This document shows positions 21,499 through 31,701 of a DNA stretch of 64,000 bases, piece after piece. The DNA lies in the NCBI RefSeq assembly GCF_016743775.1, contig NZ_JAEQMY010000007.1, forward strand, positions 62,001-126,000, in the 5' to 3' direction. This stretch comes from Microvirga aerilata (GTDB lineage: Bacteria > Pseudomonadota > Alphaproteobacteria > Rhizobiales > Beijerinckiaceae). The position numbers and the translations under genes are program-made. The stretch's first letter is position 1. Every line of letters starts with the position of its first letter. Below the pieces are notes generated by a model, which had not been told where the DNA came from, ran no database searches, and saw nothing but the letters and a program-made list of their open reading frames with translations.

Positions 21499-23925
21499 AT
21501 GACACAATCGAAGCCTCGTCAGCCTGTCGTTCCAGGCTCGACCGGAACCTATGCGGTTCTGCCCTTGCGCGACATTGTTGTCTTTCCGCACATGATCGTG
21601 CCGCTCTTCGTCGGCCGCGAAAAGTCGATCCGCGCGCTTGAGGAGGTGGTCAAGGGGGACCATCATATTCTCCTGGCAACCCAGATCGATGCGACGGATG
21701 ACGATCCGGCAACGGATGCGATCTACAAGGTTGGAACCCTGGCCAACGTGCTGCAGCTCCTGAAGCTGCCCGACGGCACTGTGAAGGTGCTGGTCGAAGG
21801 CGCGAGCCGCGCCCAGGTGAAGGCCTATACCCGCACGGACGAGTATTACGAAGCCGAGGCTGAAGCTCTTCCCGACTCGCTTGGTGACCAAGTCGAGGCC
21901 GAGGCGCTTGCCCGCTCCGTCGTGTCCGAGTTCGAGAATTATGTGAAGCTGAACAAGAAGGTGTCGCCGGAGGTCGTGACCGCCGTGACCCAGATCGACG
22001 AGCCGGCAAAGCTCGCCGACACCATCGCTTCGCACCTGGCCATCAAGATCGCCGACAAGCAGGCTATCCTTGAAACCGCGACCGTCGCTCAGCGCCTCGA
22101 GAAGGTGCTCGGCATGATGGAGAGCGAGATCTCCGTTCTCCAGGTCGAGAAGCGCATCCGCACCCGCGTGAAGCGCCAGATGGAGAAGACGCAGCGCGAG
22201 TACTACCTCAACGAGCAGATGAAGGCGATCCAGAAGGAGCTCGGCGACGACGAAGGTCGCGACGAGCTGGCCGAGCTCGAGGAGAAGATCGAGAAGACCA
22301 AGTTCTCGAAGGAGGCCCGCGACAAGGCGCTTGGCGAGCTGAAGAAGCTCCGCCAGATGTCGCCCATGTCGGCGGAAGCCACCGTCGTGCGCAACTATCT
22401 CGACTGGCTCCTCGGGATTCCGTGGAACCGCCGCTCGAAGATGAAGAAGGACCTCAAGGCCGCCCAGGATCTGCTCGATGCCGATCACTACGGCCTCGAC
22501 AAGGTCAAGGAGCGCATCGTCGAGTACCTGGCCGTGCAGCAGCGCGCCAACAAGCTCACGGGTCCGATCCTTTGCCTCGTCGGTCCTCCCGGCGTGGGCA
22601 AGACCTCGCTCGGCAAGTCGATCGCCAAGGCGACCGGACGTGAGTTCGTGCGCATGTCGCTCGGCGGCGTTCGCGACGAGTCGGAGATCCGCGGTCACCG
22701 CCGGACCTATATCGGCTCGATGCCCGGCAAGATCGTTCAGTCGATGCGCAAGGCCAAGACGTCCAATCCGCTCATCCTTCTCGACGAGATCGACAAGATG
22801 GGCATGGACTTCCGGGGAGACCCGTCTGCTGCCCTGCTCGAGGTTCTCGACCCTGAGCAGAACTCGACCTTCAACGACCATTACCTGGAGGTCGACTACG
22901 ATCTCTCCAACGTGATGTTCGTCACGACAGCCAACACCCTGAACATCCCGGGGCCGCTTCTCGACCGTATGGAAGTGATCCGCATCGCGGGTTACACCGA
23001 GGAGGAGAAGGCCGAAATCGCCCGCACCCACCTGATCCCGTCGTCCATGAAGAAGCATGGCCTTCAGGAGAAGGAGTGGAAGATCGGTGACGAGGCCCTG
23101 CTTATGCTCATTCGCCGCTACACCCGCGAGGCGGGCGTGCGTAACCTTGAGCGTGAGATCGCCAACCTCATCCGCAAGGCCGTCAAGGAGATCCTGATCT
23201 CCAAGGTGGCTTCAGTGGAGGTCACGACCGACAACCTGCCGGAGTTCCTGGGTCCGCCGCGCTACCGCTACGGCGAGGCCGAGACCGAGGACATGGTCGG
23301 CGCGGTCACGGGCTTGGCCTGGACCGAGGTCGGCGGCGAGCTGCTCACCATCGAAGGCATCATGATGCCGGGCAAGGGCAAGATGACCGTCACGGGCAAT
23401 CTGCGTGACGTCATGAAGGAATCGATCTCGGCTGCGGCGTCCTATGTCCGCTCCCGGGCGCTCGATTTCGGCGTCGAGCCGCCCTTGTTCGACCGCCGGG
23501 ACATCCACGTGCACGTGCCGGAAGGCGCGACGCCCAAGGACGGTCCGTCGGCCGGCATTGCGATGGCGACCGCTATCGTGTCCGTCATCACGAGCATCCC
23601 GGTTCGCCGTGATATCGCCATGACGGGTGAGGTGACGCTTCGGGGCAGGGTGCTTCCCATTGGCGGCTTGAAGGAGAAGCTCCTCGCGGCGCTTCGCGGC
23701 GGCATCAAGAAGGTCTTGATCCCCGAGGAGAACGCAAAGGACTTGGCCGACATCCCGGCAAGCGTGAAGAACGGCCTCGAGATCGTTCCGGTCTCCATGA
23801 TGGATCAGGTTCTCCAGCATGCCCTCGTGCGCATGCCGGAGCGGATCGAATGGGACGAAGCCTCGGTGCTCAAGGGGCCCAAGCCCCCGGTCGAGGACGA
23901 CCCGACAGGGGTCGTCGCTCACTAA
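21499..23925 (+). CDS. lon: Lon protease
   Basis: An 808-residue ATP-dependent LonA protease. The N-terminal substrate domain begins [21 protein letters not shown]. The AAA+ core has Walker A GPPGVGKT and LLDEIDKMG, and the proteolytic domain has the S684 (DGPSAG) and K727 (GGLKEK) dyad. It degrades misfolded and regulatory proteins in the cytosol. It has its own 230-base upstream region and a strong terminator. Confidence 0.98.
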   Translation: MTQSKPRQPVVPGSTGTYAVLPLRDIVVFPHMIVPLFVGREKSIRALEEVVKGDHHILLATQIDATDDDPATDAIYKVGTLANVLQLLKLPDGTVKVLVEGASRAQVKAYTRTDEYYEAEAEALPDSLGDQVEAEALARSVVSEFENYVKLNKKVSPEVVTAVTQIDEPAKLADTIASHLAIKIADKQAILETATVAQRLEKVLGMMESEISVLQVEKRIRTRVKRQMEKTQREYYLNEQMKAIQKELGDDEGRDELAELEEKIEKTKFSKEARDKALGELKKLRQMSPMSAEATVVRNYLDWLLGIPWNRRSKMKKDLKAAQDLLDADHYGLDKVKERIVEYLAVQQRANKLTGPILCLVGPPGVGKTSLGKSIAKATGREFVRMSLGGVRDESEIRGHRRTYIGSMPGKIVQSMRKAKTSNPLILLDEIDKMGMDFRGDPSAALLEVLDPEQNSTFNDHYLEVDYDLSNVMFVTTANTLNIPGPLLDRMEVIRIAGYTEEEKAEIARTHLIPSSMKKHGLQEKEWKIGDEALLMLIRRYTREAGVRNLEREIANLIRKAVKEILISKVASVEVTTDNLPEFLGPPRYRYGEAETEDMVGAVTGLAWTEVGGELLTIEGIMMPGKGKMTVTGNLRDVMKESISAAASYVRSRALDFGVEPPLFDRRDIHVHVPEGATPKDGPSAGIAMATAIVSVITSIPVRRDIAMTGEVTLRGRVLPIGGLKEKLLAALRGGIKKVLIPEENAKDLADIPASVKNGLEIVPVSMMDQVLQHALVRMPERIEWDEASVLKGPKPPVEDDPTGVVAH

Positions 23926-23946
23926 AGCCCGACACATTCCGTTACG

Positions 23947-23986
23947 AAAGAGGCCTCCGGATGCGAATCCGGAGGCCTCTTTTTTG
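23947..23986 (+). terminator. Terminator of lon
   Basis: A perfect 16-bp stem rich in GC at its centre (gaggcctccgg / ccggaggcctc), a gcga tetraloop and a T run, 21 bases after the lon stop. Confidence 0.95.
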
Positions 23987-24120
23987 ATGAAAACTTCTAA
24001 GAAACGGCTGAAATCAGCCACTTCGGGGCTTGCTTACGGACAAGCTTTGCGCCAAACGGGATCTCCCTGAAACGGTGGTACATTTCTCGTAAGCCGCCGT
24101 GATCACTGGAGGATATCAAG

Positions 24121-24399
24121 ATGAATAAAGGCGAGCTCGTTGCGGCCGTCGCCGACAAGGTGGGCCTTTCGCGGGGTCAGGCTGGTGAGGCGATCGACGC
24201 CGCCATCGAGGCGATCACCGGCGCTCTGAAGCAGGGCGACGAGGTGAAGATCGTCGGTTTCGGCACGTTCGTGGTGACCAACCGCGCCGCCGGTGAAGCC
24301 CGCAATCCGCGCACCGGCGAGAAGGTCAAGGTTCCTGCCTCCAAGACCCCGAAGTTCCGCGCCGGCGCGGGCCTGAAGGATGCTGTGAACGCGAAGTAA
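24121..24399 (+). CDS. hupB: DNA-binding protein HU
   Basis: A 92-residue histone-like HU protein that bends and compacts DNA. It shows the dimerisation helices (MNKGELVAAVADKVGLS) and the beta-arm signature GFGTFVVTNRAAGEARNPRTG. The position after lon is the widespread order. Confidence 0.96.
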   Translation: MNKGELVAAVADKVGLSRGQAGEAIDAAIEAITGALKQGDEVKIVGFGTFVVTNRAAGEARNPRTGEKVKVPASKTPKFRAGAGLKDAVNAK

Positions 24400-24480
24400 T
24401 CGCTTTTAAGCGACGTTTGCTTGCAAAGAGGGCCGGCAGCGCTTGCGTTGTTGGCTTTCTCTTTTTATGTCAGGCCTGTC

Positions 24481-24556
24481 GGGCGGTTAGCTCAGTTGGT
24501 AGAGCATCGGTTTTACACACCGCAGGTCGGGGGTTCGAGCCCCTCACCGCCCACCA
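24481..24556 (+). tRNA. tRNA-Val (UAC)
   Basis: A 76-base tRNA with acceptor gggcggt / accgccc, encoded CCA, D-loop agctcagttggtagagc, and anticodon loop tttacac (TAC). Confidence 0.97.
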
Positions 24557-24570
24557 TTTCCCTTGTCGTG

Positions 24571-25176
24571 TCAGGCAGAGCCGCTTTCCCTATCCTCTGC
24601 CAGCTTGTCGAGCACCTTCTCGGGCGCTACGTGCCGCTCAAGCTCTCTTAACGACGGATCATCCGCTTCCCTGATCCCCAGATGCTGGGCAATGGCTTTC
24701 GTCAGGGAGAGAAGGCGTGTGATCTCGTGCTCCGAGAGCAGATTGGTTTGAAGGTCCAGTTCGGATCGCCGCTCGGCTTCCACCGCAGCTCGGTTTTGAC
24801 TGATGAGCACGAAGGTGGAGAGGAAGATCGCCTCGACGGAGGCGAAGGTCGCCAGGATCACGAAGGTCGGGTCGAAGGCGGGAACGCCTGGTATCAAGCC
24901 CAGATTTGCAGCGACCCACCCTCCTACCAGGGCCAAGTGAACATAGACGAAGGCCATGCTGCCGGTGAAGCGGGTGATAACTTCGGCAATGCGATCCTGA
25001 AGGGTCGCTTTGCGCTCTTCTTCCTGTCGCTTGCGCCTGAGTGCGTCGATGTTGCGCTCGAGAACGGACGTGAAGTTACTGGGCTGGGGCGGGGGAGTGC
25101 TTGGACTCCTCCTGTGTGCGTCAGTTTCTTGTTTCAGGCTGCTCTTCGTCACGGCGTCGTCCCCATCCCGCCTCAT
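24571..25176 (-). CDS. DUF1003 membrane protein
   Basis: A 201-residue protein of the DUF1003 family. After a cytosolic N-terminus rich in Lys/Arg/Glu, two membrane segments occur near residues 72-93 (GSMAFVYVHLALVGGWVAANLG) and 105-125, ending in the family hallmark AIFLSTFVLISQNR. A cytosolic Glu-rich tail follows. The family has no established function. It is monocistronic and converges on tRNA-Val. Confidence 0.85.
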   Translation of the reverse strand: MRRDGDDAVTKSSLKQETDAHRRSPSTPPPQPSNFTSVLERNIDALRRKRQEEERKATLQDRIAEVITRFTGSMAFVYVHLALVGGWVAANLGLIPGVPAFDPTFVILATFASVEAIFLSTFVLISQNRAAVEAERRSELDLQTNLLSEHEITRLLSLTKAIAQHLGIREADDPSLRELERHVAPEKVLDKLAEDRESGSA

Positions 25177-25330
25177 GCGGCGGGAGGAGAACGAATGGTA
25201 TGCTGAAGAGTTCGAGACGGGCCGTTCGCCGGGTTGGCGATGAGGTGGAACGCCGCACCCTCATTTCCGAAACATTCGGCTTTTCATCGGGTTGAAGCAA
25301 AATCCCTCCAAGGATTGCCCCTGAGACTTA

Positions 25331-25358
25331 GCCCGCTCCAGCCAAGGCTGGAGCGGGC
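25331..25358 (+). terminator. Strong hairpin, probable terminator
   Basis: Thirteen bases, gcccgctccagcc, are exactly inverted two bases later, and the plus strand continues attttc. The weak T run faces plus, yet both neighbouring genes are on minus, so it may act as the terminator of the DUF4142 gene despite lacking a minus-strand T tract. Confidence 0.55.
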
Positions 25359-25372
25359 ATTTTCATTCAAGG

Positions 25373-25990
25373 CTAGCGCATGGTCTTCTGCATCTCTTCC
25401 AGCATGGCGATATGCTCGCTGATATGGCCGCGGGCCATTTTCGCGACATTCATATGCTCGCGGTTCTGCGGATTTGATTGCAGATAGCGCTCCTGGACCT
25501 GCAGCAGGTTGCGATGACCTTGAATCTGCCCCTCCAGGTACATCTTGTCGAACTCGGCGCCGGCCTGCTGGTTCTGGAGCTTCTGAACCATGTCGCGGGC
25601 GCTAGCGTCCATCTGCATGGTCATGCCGGACTGACCCTGCTGGTTTCCGGTCGATCCTGTGGCAGCCGTAGCGCCCGGATCCATCATGGAGCGCAGAACC
25701 TCGGACAAGGTCGTCTGCTCCTGCACCTCGAAGTTGGCAAAGCGCTTCAGGTCCTCGTTCCGGACCTTGTCCATGGCGATGCGGCTCGTTTCCATGGCCA
25801 TCATGCCGAGCTGCATGGTTTGTTGCATGTGCTGCATTTCAGCCTGTCCCATTTGGCCGCCTGTCCGGCTCATGGGCATGGTCCCAGCGCTACCGGACGG
25901 CATGGTCGAGGAGGACCCACCGGTCTGGGCGAGGGCAGGGGCAACAATAAGCGCGGCGGCAAGGCCACCGAGGAGGGCACGACGATCCAT
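25373..25990 (-). CDS. DUF4142 periplasmic protein
   Basis: A 205-residue exported protein. The signal peptide MDRRALLGGLAAALIVAPALAQ carries a Tat-like double Arg. A Met/Gln/Gly-rich linker follows, then the helical DUF4142 domain, a four-helix ferritin-like bundle (residues ~50-100 and 135-205). It is rich in Met and His (HMQQTMQLGMMAME), which may hint at metal binding. The biological role is unknown. Confidence 0.8.
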   Translation of the reverse strand: MDRRALLGGLAAALIVAPALAQTGGSSSTMPSGSAGTMPMSRTGGQMGQAEMQHMQQTMQLGMMAMETSRIAMDKVRNEDLKRFANFEVQEQTTLSEVLRSMMDPGATAATGSTGNQQGQSGMTMQMDASARDMVQKLQNQQAGAEFDKMYLEGQIQGHRNLLQVQERYLQSNPQNREHMNVAKMARGHISEHIAMLEEMQKTMR

Positions 25991-26266
25991 TCTAGTCTCC
26001 TGCTGATCAAAACCGGCTCGGCCGCGACACGCTGAGGGAGCGCTCGACTCTGGGCTGCCGTTACGGGGCGAACGTCAAAGCCCCAGGAAGGTTTCAGCTG
26101 GGCGGTTCGACGTCGGCAGGGCCGGAATCACAGTTACGTGCGCTACCGCACAGCTTCTGTATTCTCATAGTGTAATTACGTATAGTAATTTTGAAGAATC
26201 AGGCTGAAGCCTGACGCGAGACGAAATGTGTGGGGCTTTGTAACGACTTCAACGGGAGGACTTGGG
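25991..26266. other. AT-richer intergenic region
   Basis: No gene is supported. Around 26160-26200 the base composition drops to AT-rich. This is likely the promoter region for the RTX protein at 26267 and marks the start of the less GC-rich accessory part. Confidence 0.4.
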
Positions 26267-26776
26267 ATGGCTGTTATCTATGCTCAAGGTACCATGGTCG
26301 CATCAGGCACGGACGGGCGTGATACTATCTATGGAGACGAGCTTTCGAACCAGCTTTGGGGCAACGGGGGTAACGACCGGATTTACGGTGGCGCCGGCGA
26401 CGACTTCATTTCCGGCAGCAGAGGCCGAGATAGGTTGACGGGCGGGGACGGCTATGATGGCTTCTTCTTCGGCAGTTCAGCCCTGTTGGGAACGTCAACT
26501 GACGTCATCACAGACTTCAATAAGAAGTACGACTCGATCCTGCTCTCGAAGTATGCTTTCGCGGGCATTGGAAAAGCCAACAATTGGCTAAAATCCAGCG
26601 CTTTCTGGCAAGGCACCAAGGCTCACGACAGCAACGACCGTATTATTTATAATCCCAAGAACGGTACTGTTTATTATGATGCCGATGGGACAGGCTCAAA
26701 AGAAGCCATCCCATTCGCGAAGATCGGGGCGGGCCGGAAGATGTCCTCCACCGACTTTTGGGTCGAGGACCTCTGA
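26267..26776 (+). CDS. Small RTX calcium-binding protein
   Basis: A 169-residue secreted protein with three to four RTX nonapeptides (GTDGRDTIYG, GNGGNDRIYGGAGDDFIS, GRDRLTGGDG) at about 14-65. The C-terminal domain DVITDFNKKYDSILL...DADGTGSKEAIPFAKI is typical of RTX proteins exported by type I secretion without an N-terminal signal. No enzymatic domain is present. The ATG at 26267 follows a perfect gggagga. Probably a calcium-folded extracellular or surface protein. Confidence 0.8.
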   Translation: MAVIYAQGTMVASGTDGRDTIYGDELSNQLWGNGGNDRIYGGAGDDFISGSRGRDRLTGGDGYDGFFFGSSALLGTSTDVITDFNKKYDSILLSKYAFAGIGKANNWLKSSAFWQGTKAHDSNDRIIYNPKNGTVYYDADGTGSKEAIPFAKIGAGRKMSSTDFWVEDL

Positions 26777-26836
26777 TCGTTAAGCGGTTGGGAAAAACAG
26801 CAGGGCGGGAAGACATCATCGGCCTCCCTGCTGCCT

Positions 26837-27067
26837 TCACTGGAGGAGGTCAGCTGTCGAGATTTCATAGGCCACACCGAACCGCTTTAGAGAAGCCGAA
26901 ACGAGCACGAGTCGAGGCCTAAGGGCGAACGCAGCTGCAGGCTTCCAGGATACGCCGCCGTTATTTCGTAGTGCATAGGTAACTGTACCCTCGCCTGTAG
27001 ACTGGATTTTCTCAGAAGAAGACGGCATCGGCCAGAAGAAGCTTCGACGAGAATAGGTTTTGGTCAT
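26837..27067 (-). CDS. Small hypothetical protein
   Basis: A possible 76-residue protein (begins MTKTYSRRSFFWPMP). No family is recognised and no good ribosome-binding site is seen. It may be spurious. Confidence 0.25.
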   Translation of the reverse strand: MTKTYSRRSFFWPMPSSSEKIQSTGEGTVTYALRNNGGVSWKPAAAFALRPRLVLVSASLKRFGVAYEISTADLLQ

Positions 27068-27151
27068 GCTGTGCCTTATCTGCTCGCCAAGCAAATTTGA
27101 GGGTTGCGCGATGGCTTCTAAAAAGTTAGATCAACCAGGCCTTTCGGCAGT

Positions 27152-27229
27152 CGGAGCGTAGCGCAGCCCGGTTAGCGCACTAGTCTGGGGGACTAGGGGT
27201 CGGAGGTTCAAATCCTCTCGCTCCGACCA
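27152..27229 (+). tRNA. tRNA-Pro (GGG)
   Basis: A 78-base tRNA with acceptor cggagcg / cgctccg, encoded CCA and the anticodon loop ctggggg (GGG) within stem ctagt / actag. tRNA genes are frequent integration sites, and the region after it is gene-poor, but I see no integrase or direct repeat. Confidence 0.95.
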
Positions 27230-27863
27230 TTATTCTTAGCCGAAGGTTACAATTGAGACGATCCTAGAATGAGGCGAGTGGCCTTCAGCGGCACGAGCCT
27301 TTTCCATTGACCCATCGGGCGTCGCGGTCACTGCTGTGCTTGTCCTAAGGATCTGCTGCCGGTTACTGCGACGGGTGATTGAAAGCTCGTTGCGATAGAC
27401 CCAATCAATCCCTCCGCGCCGGATAGAATCCACGCATTTGATTATCGATTGAAGCTGTCACTAGGCTTCCCTTCTCAGCCTCCAATGTTTCATGTGTCAC
27501 GTAAAGCTTCCGCCTCATTATGGAAGCATAAGCGCAGCAGCACTCAAGCTGGACCAAGATTAAATATGCAGATGCTTAAGGGGTTTCCGCCCCACTCTAG
27601 CTTTGCTGTTGATGCAGTCTCATGTGCCCCGCAGTTTAGAACGAGACTCTCACGACCTTCGTGACCTTCCTCGTGGCCTTCGCGTTCGTTTCCGCGACAG
27701 AGTTAGAAATCAGAGGCTTATCGATCGTCTGACAAAGACTACCAGTAAATGACAGTCTCCTGGGTGCAGCCCATCCGTTCGGGAGCCTTCGCGTCTCGAG
27801 GAAGTCATTCCAAGCACAGATGAGCAGGCGGCGCGGTTGCGGCGCCGCCTGAGCAGAGTGGTA
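27230..27863. other. Gene-poor region after tRNA-Pro
   Basis: These 634 bases hold only short open frames without recognisable motifs. No repeated copy of the tRNA 3' end was noticed. I assign nothing here. Confidence 0.4.
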
Positions 27864-28181
27864 TCAGCACTCGGTTTTCTGTTTCGTGGTAGTGCCTGTC
27901 GCGTCTGTCGTCTGCTTCGTTGTAGTTGAGCAGCCGGTGCTACCGGTTGTTCCAACATCGCGGTTCTCAATCACGACGTTCTTCCGGTCTGGCCCTGAGG
28001 CCGCATCACCGGCTGCGCCGCCCACGCCGGCGCCAACGGCTGCACCAACCGGCCCTCCAACGACCGCACCAACTGCGCCGCCTGCGGCGGCACCGGCGGC
28101 GGCCCCTCCGGTCTCTGCCACTGCCAGGGCTGGGAACAGGAGGGAGGCTACGACAAGAGCACACTTCAGTTCTACACGCAT
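27864..28181 (-). CDS. Exported glycine-zipper protein
   Basis: A 105-residue protein with signal peptide MRVELKCALVVASLLFPALAVA, then a Gly/Ala stretch with repeated GxxxG spacing (GAVGAVVGGPVGAAVGAGVGG), then a Thr/Lys-rich tail with two cysteines. The glycine zipper suggests membrane-associated oligomerisation, as in surface-antigen-like small lipoprotein relatives; no lipobox is seen. Starting at 28181 gives the clean signal peptide. Confidence 0.7.
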   Translation of the reverse strand: MRVELKCALVVASLLFPALAVAETGGAAAGAAAGGAVGAVVGGPVGAAVGAGVGGAAGDAASGPDRKNVVIENRDVGTTGSTGCSTTTKQTTDATGTTTKQKTEC

Positions 28182-28512
28182 GACCGCTGCTCCATGAGCC
28201 GATCGCGACTTGCGATCCGTTGCCAAATTAACGGGTATGGTCCGCAACCGTTTCAGCTTGGCTTTTTTGACTAACTGTTGCGAAACAAGAACGCTCGACG
28301 TCCGAAATTGGCGGGGACAAGAGCACTGGTGTCGCCTCAGACCTGACTGTGCCAGCGGAGACAGCTTGCCAAGACAAAGCACAAATAATAGATGAGGCCG
28401 AGATCACAGGCATTGTTGTGCTGCACGGGCTGTTCCTGCTGATCCTAGGAGAACAGCACATTGTTCTATTTAGCTTTCTTGAATCAGTACTGTGTAGCCA
28501 AGGACAACAAGT
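28182..28512. other. Divergent intergenic region upstream of mucR
   Basis: This 331-base region separates the glycine-zipper gene from mucR and must hold both promoters. MucR-type genes often autoregulate through AT-rich sites, and an AT-rich patch lies at 28455-28510. No specific site can be assigned. Confidence 0.4.
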
Positions 28513-29040
28513 ATGAGTGAGAGTGTAACCTCCCCGAACTATATCGAACTCTCCGCCGATATCGTATCGGCCTATGTCAGCAACAACTCTGTTCCCGCCG
28601 CGGACCTGCCGTCTCTGCTGCACTCCGTCTATGCCGCCCTGACACAGACGCAGGGGCAGAAGGAGGAGCCCAAGGCTGAGGTGGTGCCTGCGGTGTCCGT
28701 TCGGAAGTCCGTTACTCCAGACGCAATCATCTGCCTGGAGGATGGAAAATCGTTCAAGTCACTCAAGCGCCACCTGCGCACGACCTATGACATGACGCCC
28801 GAGCAATACCGGGCCAAGTGGAACCTGCCGGCCGACTACCCAATGGTCGCTCCCAACTATGCCAAGGCTCGTTCCGAGCTCGCGAGGACCATGGGACTTG
28901 GCCAGCAGCGCAGGAAGAGCAAGGCACCTGTAGACGCTGCGCCAGATGATGTAGCGGCCGCTAAGCCGAATCGGGCTGCTGCCACGCCGGACGAAGTGAC
29001 TGCGCCTGCCAAGGGCCGTCGTGCCAAGAAGGCTGTCTAA
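28513..29040 (+). CDS. mucR: MucR/Ros family transcriptional regulator
   Basis: A 175-residue Ros/MucR zinc-finger regulator. The oligomerising N-terminus ([14 protein letters not shown]) is followed by the zinc-finger region [18 protein letters not shown] and the signature [24 protein letters not shown]. The C-terminal 40 residues are a Lys/Ala/Pro tail. The family controls exopolysaccharide, motility and virulence genes in Rhizobiales by binding AT-rich DNA. That makes it a candidate regulator of the polysaccharide genes in this window (inference). Confidence 0.93.
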   Translation: MSESVTSPNYIELSADIVSAYVSNNSVPAADLPSLLHSVYAALTQTQGQKEEPKAEVVPAVSVRKSVTPDAIICLEDGKSFKSLKRHLRTTYDMTPEQYRAKWNLPADYPMVAPNYAKARSELARTMGLGQQRRKSKAPVDAAPDDVAAAKPNRAAATPDEVTAPAKGRRAKKAV

Positions 29041-29226
29041 CCGCTCCTAGGGCGGAGCCGCCATAGCCGTTCGGGGTGCCTGCTAAACCCGGTGCTGAAA
29101 CGCGCCGGGTTCTCTCTGCCGCTATCAGGCGTGGCGTCAGTTATGTCGCTTCGCTTGAGCGGATGGCATTAAGATCGTGTTTACCATGATTGTCCATCGT
29201 ATGGGCTCCGCGACTGGAGCCTTGCC

Positions 29227-29898
29227 ATGGATCATGATGATCAGGCCCTCTACACCCGTCTTGATTTGAAGGGCGGCACGAAACGAAGTGCTCTGAAAGC
29301 AGCGTTCATTGGGATGGCGCTTGCGGCACTTGCAGGCTCCGCCTCTGCCGAGAGCGTGCTCCCTGCGCGAACGACAGGCCCCATTCAAGTGGTAGGGCCG
29401 GCGGGCCCGACGCTTGCCTGGATCAAGTTCTGCGAGAGCCACCCTGACGAATGCCGTGTCGATCTCTCGCAGCCAGCCCGGATTTCCCTGAATTCTCAGG
29501 TGTGGGCTATCCTTACGCGGGTCAATGAGCGTGTAAACGCATCGATCCTTGCCGTCACGGACCAGGACCATTGGGGTGTTCTCGACCGGTGGGACTTTCC
29601 TAATGATGGGCTCGGGGATTGCGAGGACATTCAACTTTTGAAGCGGAAGCTCTTGGTCGAGGCAGGCCTGTCTCACCGGGCCATGCGGATGGCAGCCGTC
29701 ATTGACGAGCAGGGGCAGGGGCATGCTGTGCTCATGGTCTTGACGGACCGTGGCGATATCATCCTCGACAACAAGCGAAATCCCATTCTGCCCTGGCGGC
29801 AAACGGGTTATGTTTTTGTCAAACGCGAAGGAACCAACAGCAGGGCCTGGGTTGCTCTTGGAGATCAGCCCCCACCATTTTCGACAGCAAATCGTTAG
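29227..29898 (+). CDS. Transglutaminase-like cysteine peptidase (BTLCP)
   Basis: A 223-residue exported protein of the bacterial transglutaminase-like cysteine proteinase family. A membrane-spanning signal (AAFIGMALAALAGSASA near 28-44) precedes the papain-like fold. The putative triad is Cys in GDCEDI, His in GQGHAVLM and Asp in IILDN. In some bacteria relatives (LapG) cleave surface adhesins in a c-di-GMP-dependent way; whether this one does is unknown, and no lapD-like gene adjoins. Confidence 0.85.
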   Translation: MDHDDQALYTRLDLKGGTKRSALKAAFIGMALAALAGSASAESVLPARTTGPIQVVGPAGPTLAWIKFCESHPDECRVDLSQPARISLNSQVWAILTRVNERVNASILAVTDQDHWGVLDRWDFPNDGLGDCEDIQLLKRKLLVEAGLSHRAMRMAAVIDEQGQGHAVLMVLTDRGDIILDNKRNPILPWRQTGYVFVKREGTNSRAWVALGDQPPPFSTANR

Positions 29899-29918
29899 AA
29901 GGTACCCGAGACTTTGTA

Positions 29919-30074
29919 TTAGCGACGCACCTTAGATTTCGCTGCAATCACAGTAGGCTGAGGCACAAATGCCGTGATCGCCAGTCCAAAGACTGCACCG
30001 ACCAGCAGTCCAGCGACAAGGATGATTGGAAGTTGCCGCCATACGAGGCGATGTGCGGTTGCATTCTCCACCAT
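29919..30074 (-). CDS. Small single-span membrane protein
   Basis: A 51-residue peptide with one hydrophobic segment (LPIILVAGLLVGAVFGLAI) and a basic C-terminus (AAKSKVRR). A longer frame begins at 30107. No family is recognised. It is one of many such small membrane proteins in this part of the window. Confidence 0.4.
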   Translation of the reverse strand: MVENATAHRLVWRQLPIILVAGLLVGAVFGLAITAFVPQPTVIAAKSKVRR

Positions 30075-30409
30075 GTCTTGCACTGCCCCTCGTCGTGAAC
30101 CAGCCATTCGGCCTGTTCGCCCAGTCTAGCGAGAAACCCCTGCCAAGTCGTATCGAAGATGGTTGGGGCGGTGTGATCTTTTGGGCTCCGTTTGCGCAGA
30201 TCCACATCTCAAAATAGCGAGAACCTGCGTTGATCCTCACAGGCTCCGGACCGAGCGCGTGGAGGGCCGTTGCTGCAGGGTTAGCCAGACAAGGTGGTCA
30301 GGAGCAGTTGTCTGAACTGTGTTCCGGCGAACTGTGATCACGTGCTGGCACTCCCCAGCACGCGTATCCTTCATGCTTGAACTACCCCATCGAGCGGCAG
30401 GCAATTGAC
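30075..30409. other. Intergenic region
   Basis: No supported gene in about 335 bases. Open frames on both strands are short and lack ribosome-binding sites. Confidence 0.35.
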
Positions 30410-30628
30410 CTATTCTTTCGTCCAGGACTCGGTCAGCCGAATGACGTGCGGGCGCCGCTTTTCGCGATGTTCTAGAACAATCATCACCTTTCTGGCTTCC
30501 TTCGCTTGAATGGAAAGATTGCTCCGCTCGATCCGCAGTAAGTCGACCTCATAGCTAAGATCGACTCGGTATAGGTTCATAAGGGCTTGTCGGGTCTGAT
30601 AGCCGATTCTGCTTCGAGTATTTGCCAT
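30410..30628 (-). CDS. Small hypothetical protein
   Basis: A 72-residue charged, mostly helical protein (begins MANTRSRIGYQTRQAL) with no signal or membrane segment and no family recognised. The upstream site is weak. Confidence 0.35.
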   Translation of the reverse strand: MANTRSRIGYQTRQALMNLYRVDLSYEVDLLRIERSNLSIQAKEARKVMIVLEHREKRRPHVIRLTESWTKE

Positions 30629-31073
30629 CGTGCTGTGAGGTTTATTGGAAATCAATTCCTGCCCCTTGGATCTTCGATTTAGATTTGGGGCGCAAATCTA
30701 TAGCCTCCGGATCCAACGCCCACGTCCCCATCAGGAGCATTCCGTGCACCTTCCGAGGTAACTCGATCGTCGTGAATGCACGTCTCCAGCAAAACCGGGC
30801 AATACGAGCAATGACGGCCCCGACTGGCAGACAGGTGCGCTCCCACCCATCTCGCCCTCGGGCAGCCAAGTTCGGGCACCATGAAGCGCAGCGTTAGCAT
30901 TATGGCGAACAGTCGAGCCGAAGTCGGTGGAGGTATGTGACTGAAAGACGAGCGCCTTCTGGACCGGAAACGAACAACAGGAATCCACAGACAATAATCC
31001 TCGCCACACCCAGGTAAGATGTCGTTAAGGCTGCAAGGCTAGAGCAGCCTCCCTTCAGAGGAGATGTCTTGCC
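30629..31073. other. Intergenic region
   Basis: About 445 bases without a supported gene. Short frames on both strands overlap each other and none shows a motif. The last 20 bases carry the agaggag site for the small protein at 31074. Confidence 0.35.
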
Positions 31074-31175
31074 ATGAAAAGCCTTGAACTGGACGCAGAA
31101 GCCCGCCTTGCTGCAAGCATCTTCGTGGGCGAGGTCATCATCTTCGCCTTAGGTGCCTGGCATTATGCGTTCTGA
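31074..31175 (+). CDS. 33-residue membrane peptide
   Basis: ATG at 31074, ten bases after agaggag, encodes 33 residues beginning MKSLELDAEARLAASIF, with one hydrophobic stretch (FVGEVIIFALGAW). Good spacing and composition suggest a real small protein of unknown role. Confidence 0.45.
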   Translation: MKSLELDAEARLAASIFVGEVIIFALGAWHYAF

Positions 31176-31521
31176 CGGGAACGTTGGGGCTGCGAGCCGA
31201 TTGTGCCTCCAAGCGTGAGCGCATTCTGTTCGGGAGTGCAATGATGCGTGGTAGGGCTCTAACTGTCTTTGCGATGGCGGTCGTGCTCGACCGGAAGTTC
31301 TATCGCAACAAAGGGCGCCCCTAGGCTGCCGCCGCACGATCGAAATGCCGCGGCGGGATTGCCGTAGCCGAGAGTAGGGGCATGCCATCGGCGCTTGGGT
31401 GCGCCTGAGGTTTTACGGGGGATGTCTCCGAAACCAGCATGATGAATGCTAATTTAACCAGTTATTAACTATATTTATCTAAATCCTTAGGGTCACTGTT
31501 TGCATATCAAGATAAGCATAC
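31176..31521. other. Intergenic region with AT-rich tract
   Basis: No gene is supported in about 346 bases. A strongly AT-rich block at 31440-31520 precedes the small gene at 31522 and is the likely promoter region. Confidence 0.4.
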
Positions 31522-31701
31522 ATGCTGCACCGAAAGAAAAAGACTGAAGTGCCCAGCATCAGCTACGATGCTAGGCATCGCATCGCAAAGCTCATGCGCA
31601 GCGTTTATTTCCCGCCGGATATGAGCCCCATATCGGAGGAGCAGCTCGATCTTCTCCTCGCCCTGCGCCGGAAAGAGCGTGAGCGTAATCAATCGACCTA
31701 A
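31522..31701 (+). CDS. 59-residue hypothetical protein
   Basis: A soluble, basic protein of 59 residues (begins MLHRKKKTEVPSISYDARH; ends LLALRRKERERNQST). The central MSPISEEQLDLLLALRR could form a helix-turn-helix-like or dimerisation helix. No family is recognised. Confidence 0.45.
   Translation: MLHRKKKTEVPSISYDARHRIAKLMRSVYFPPDMSPISEEQLDLLLALRRKERERNQST

Noticed and set aside
19940-23058. Minus-strand frames of about 470 and 525 codons opposite clpX and lon
   Set aside because: Shadows of conserved genes; composition is His/Leu/Asp-rich without any domain.
27230-27863. Possible integrated island at tRNA-Pro
   Set aside because: No integrase and no repeated tRNA end could be found, so an integration event is not supported.
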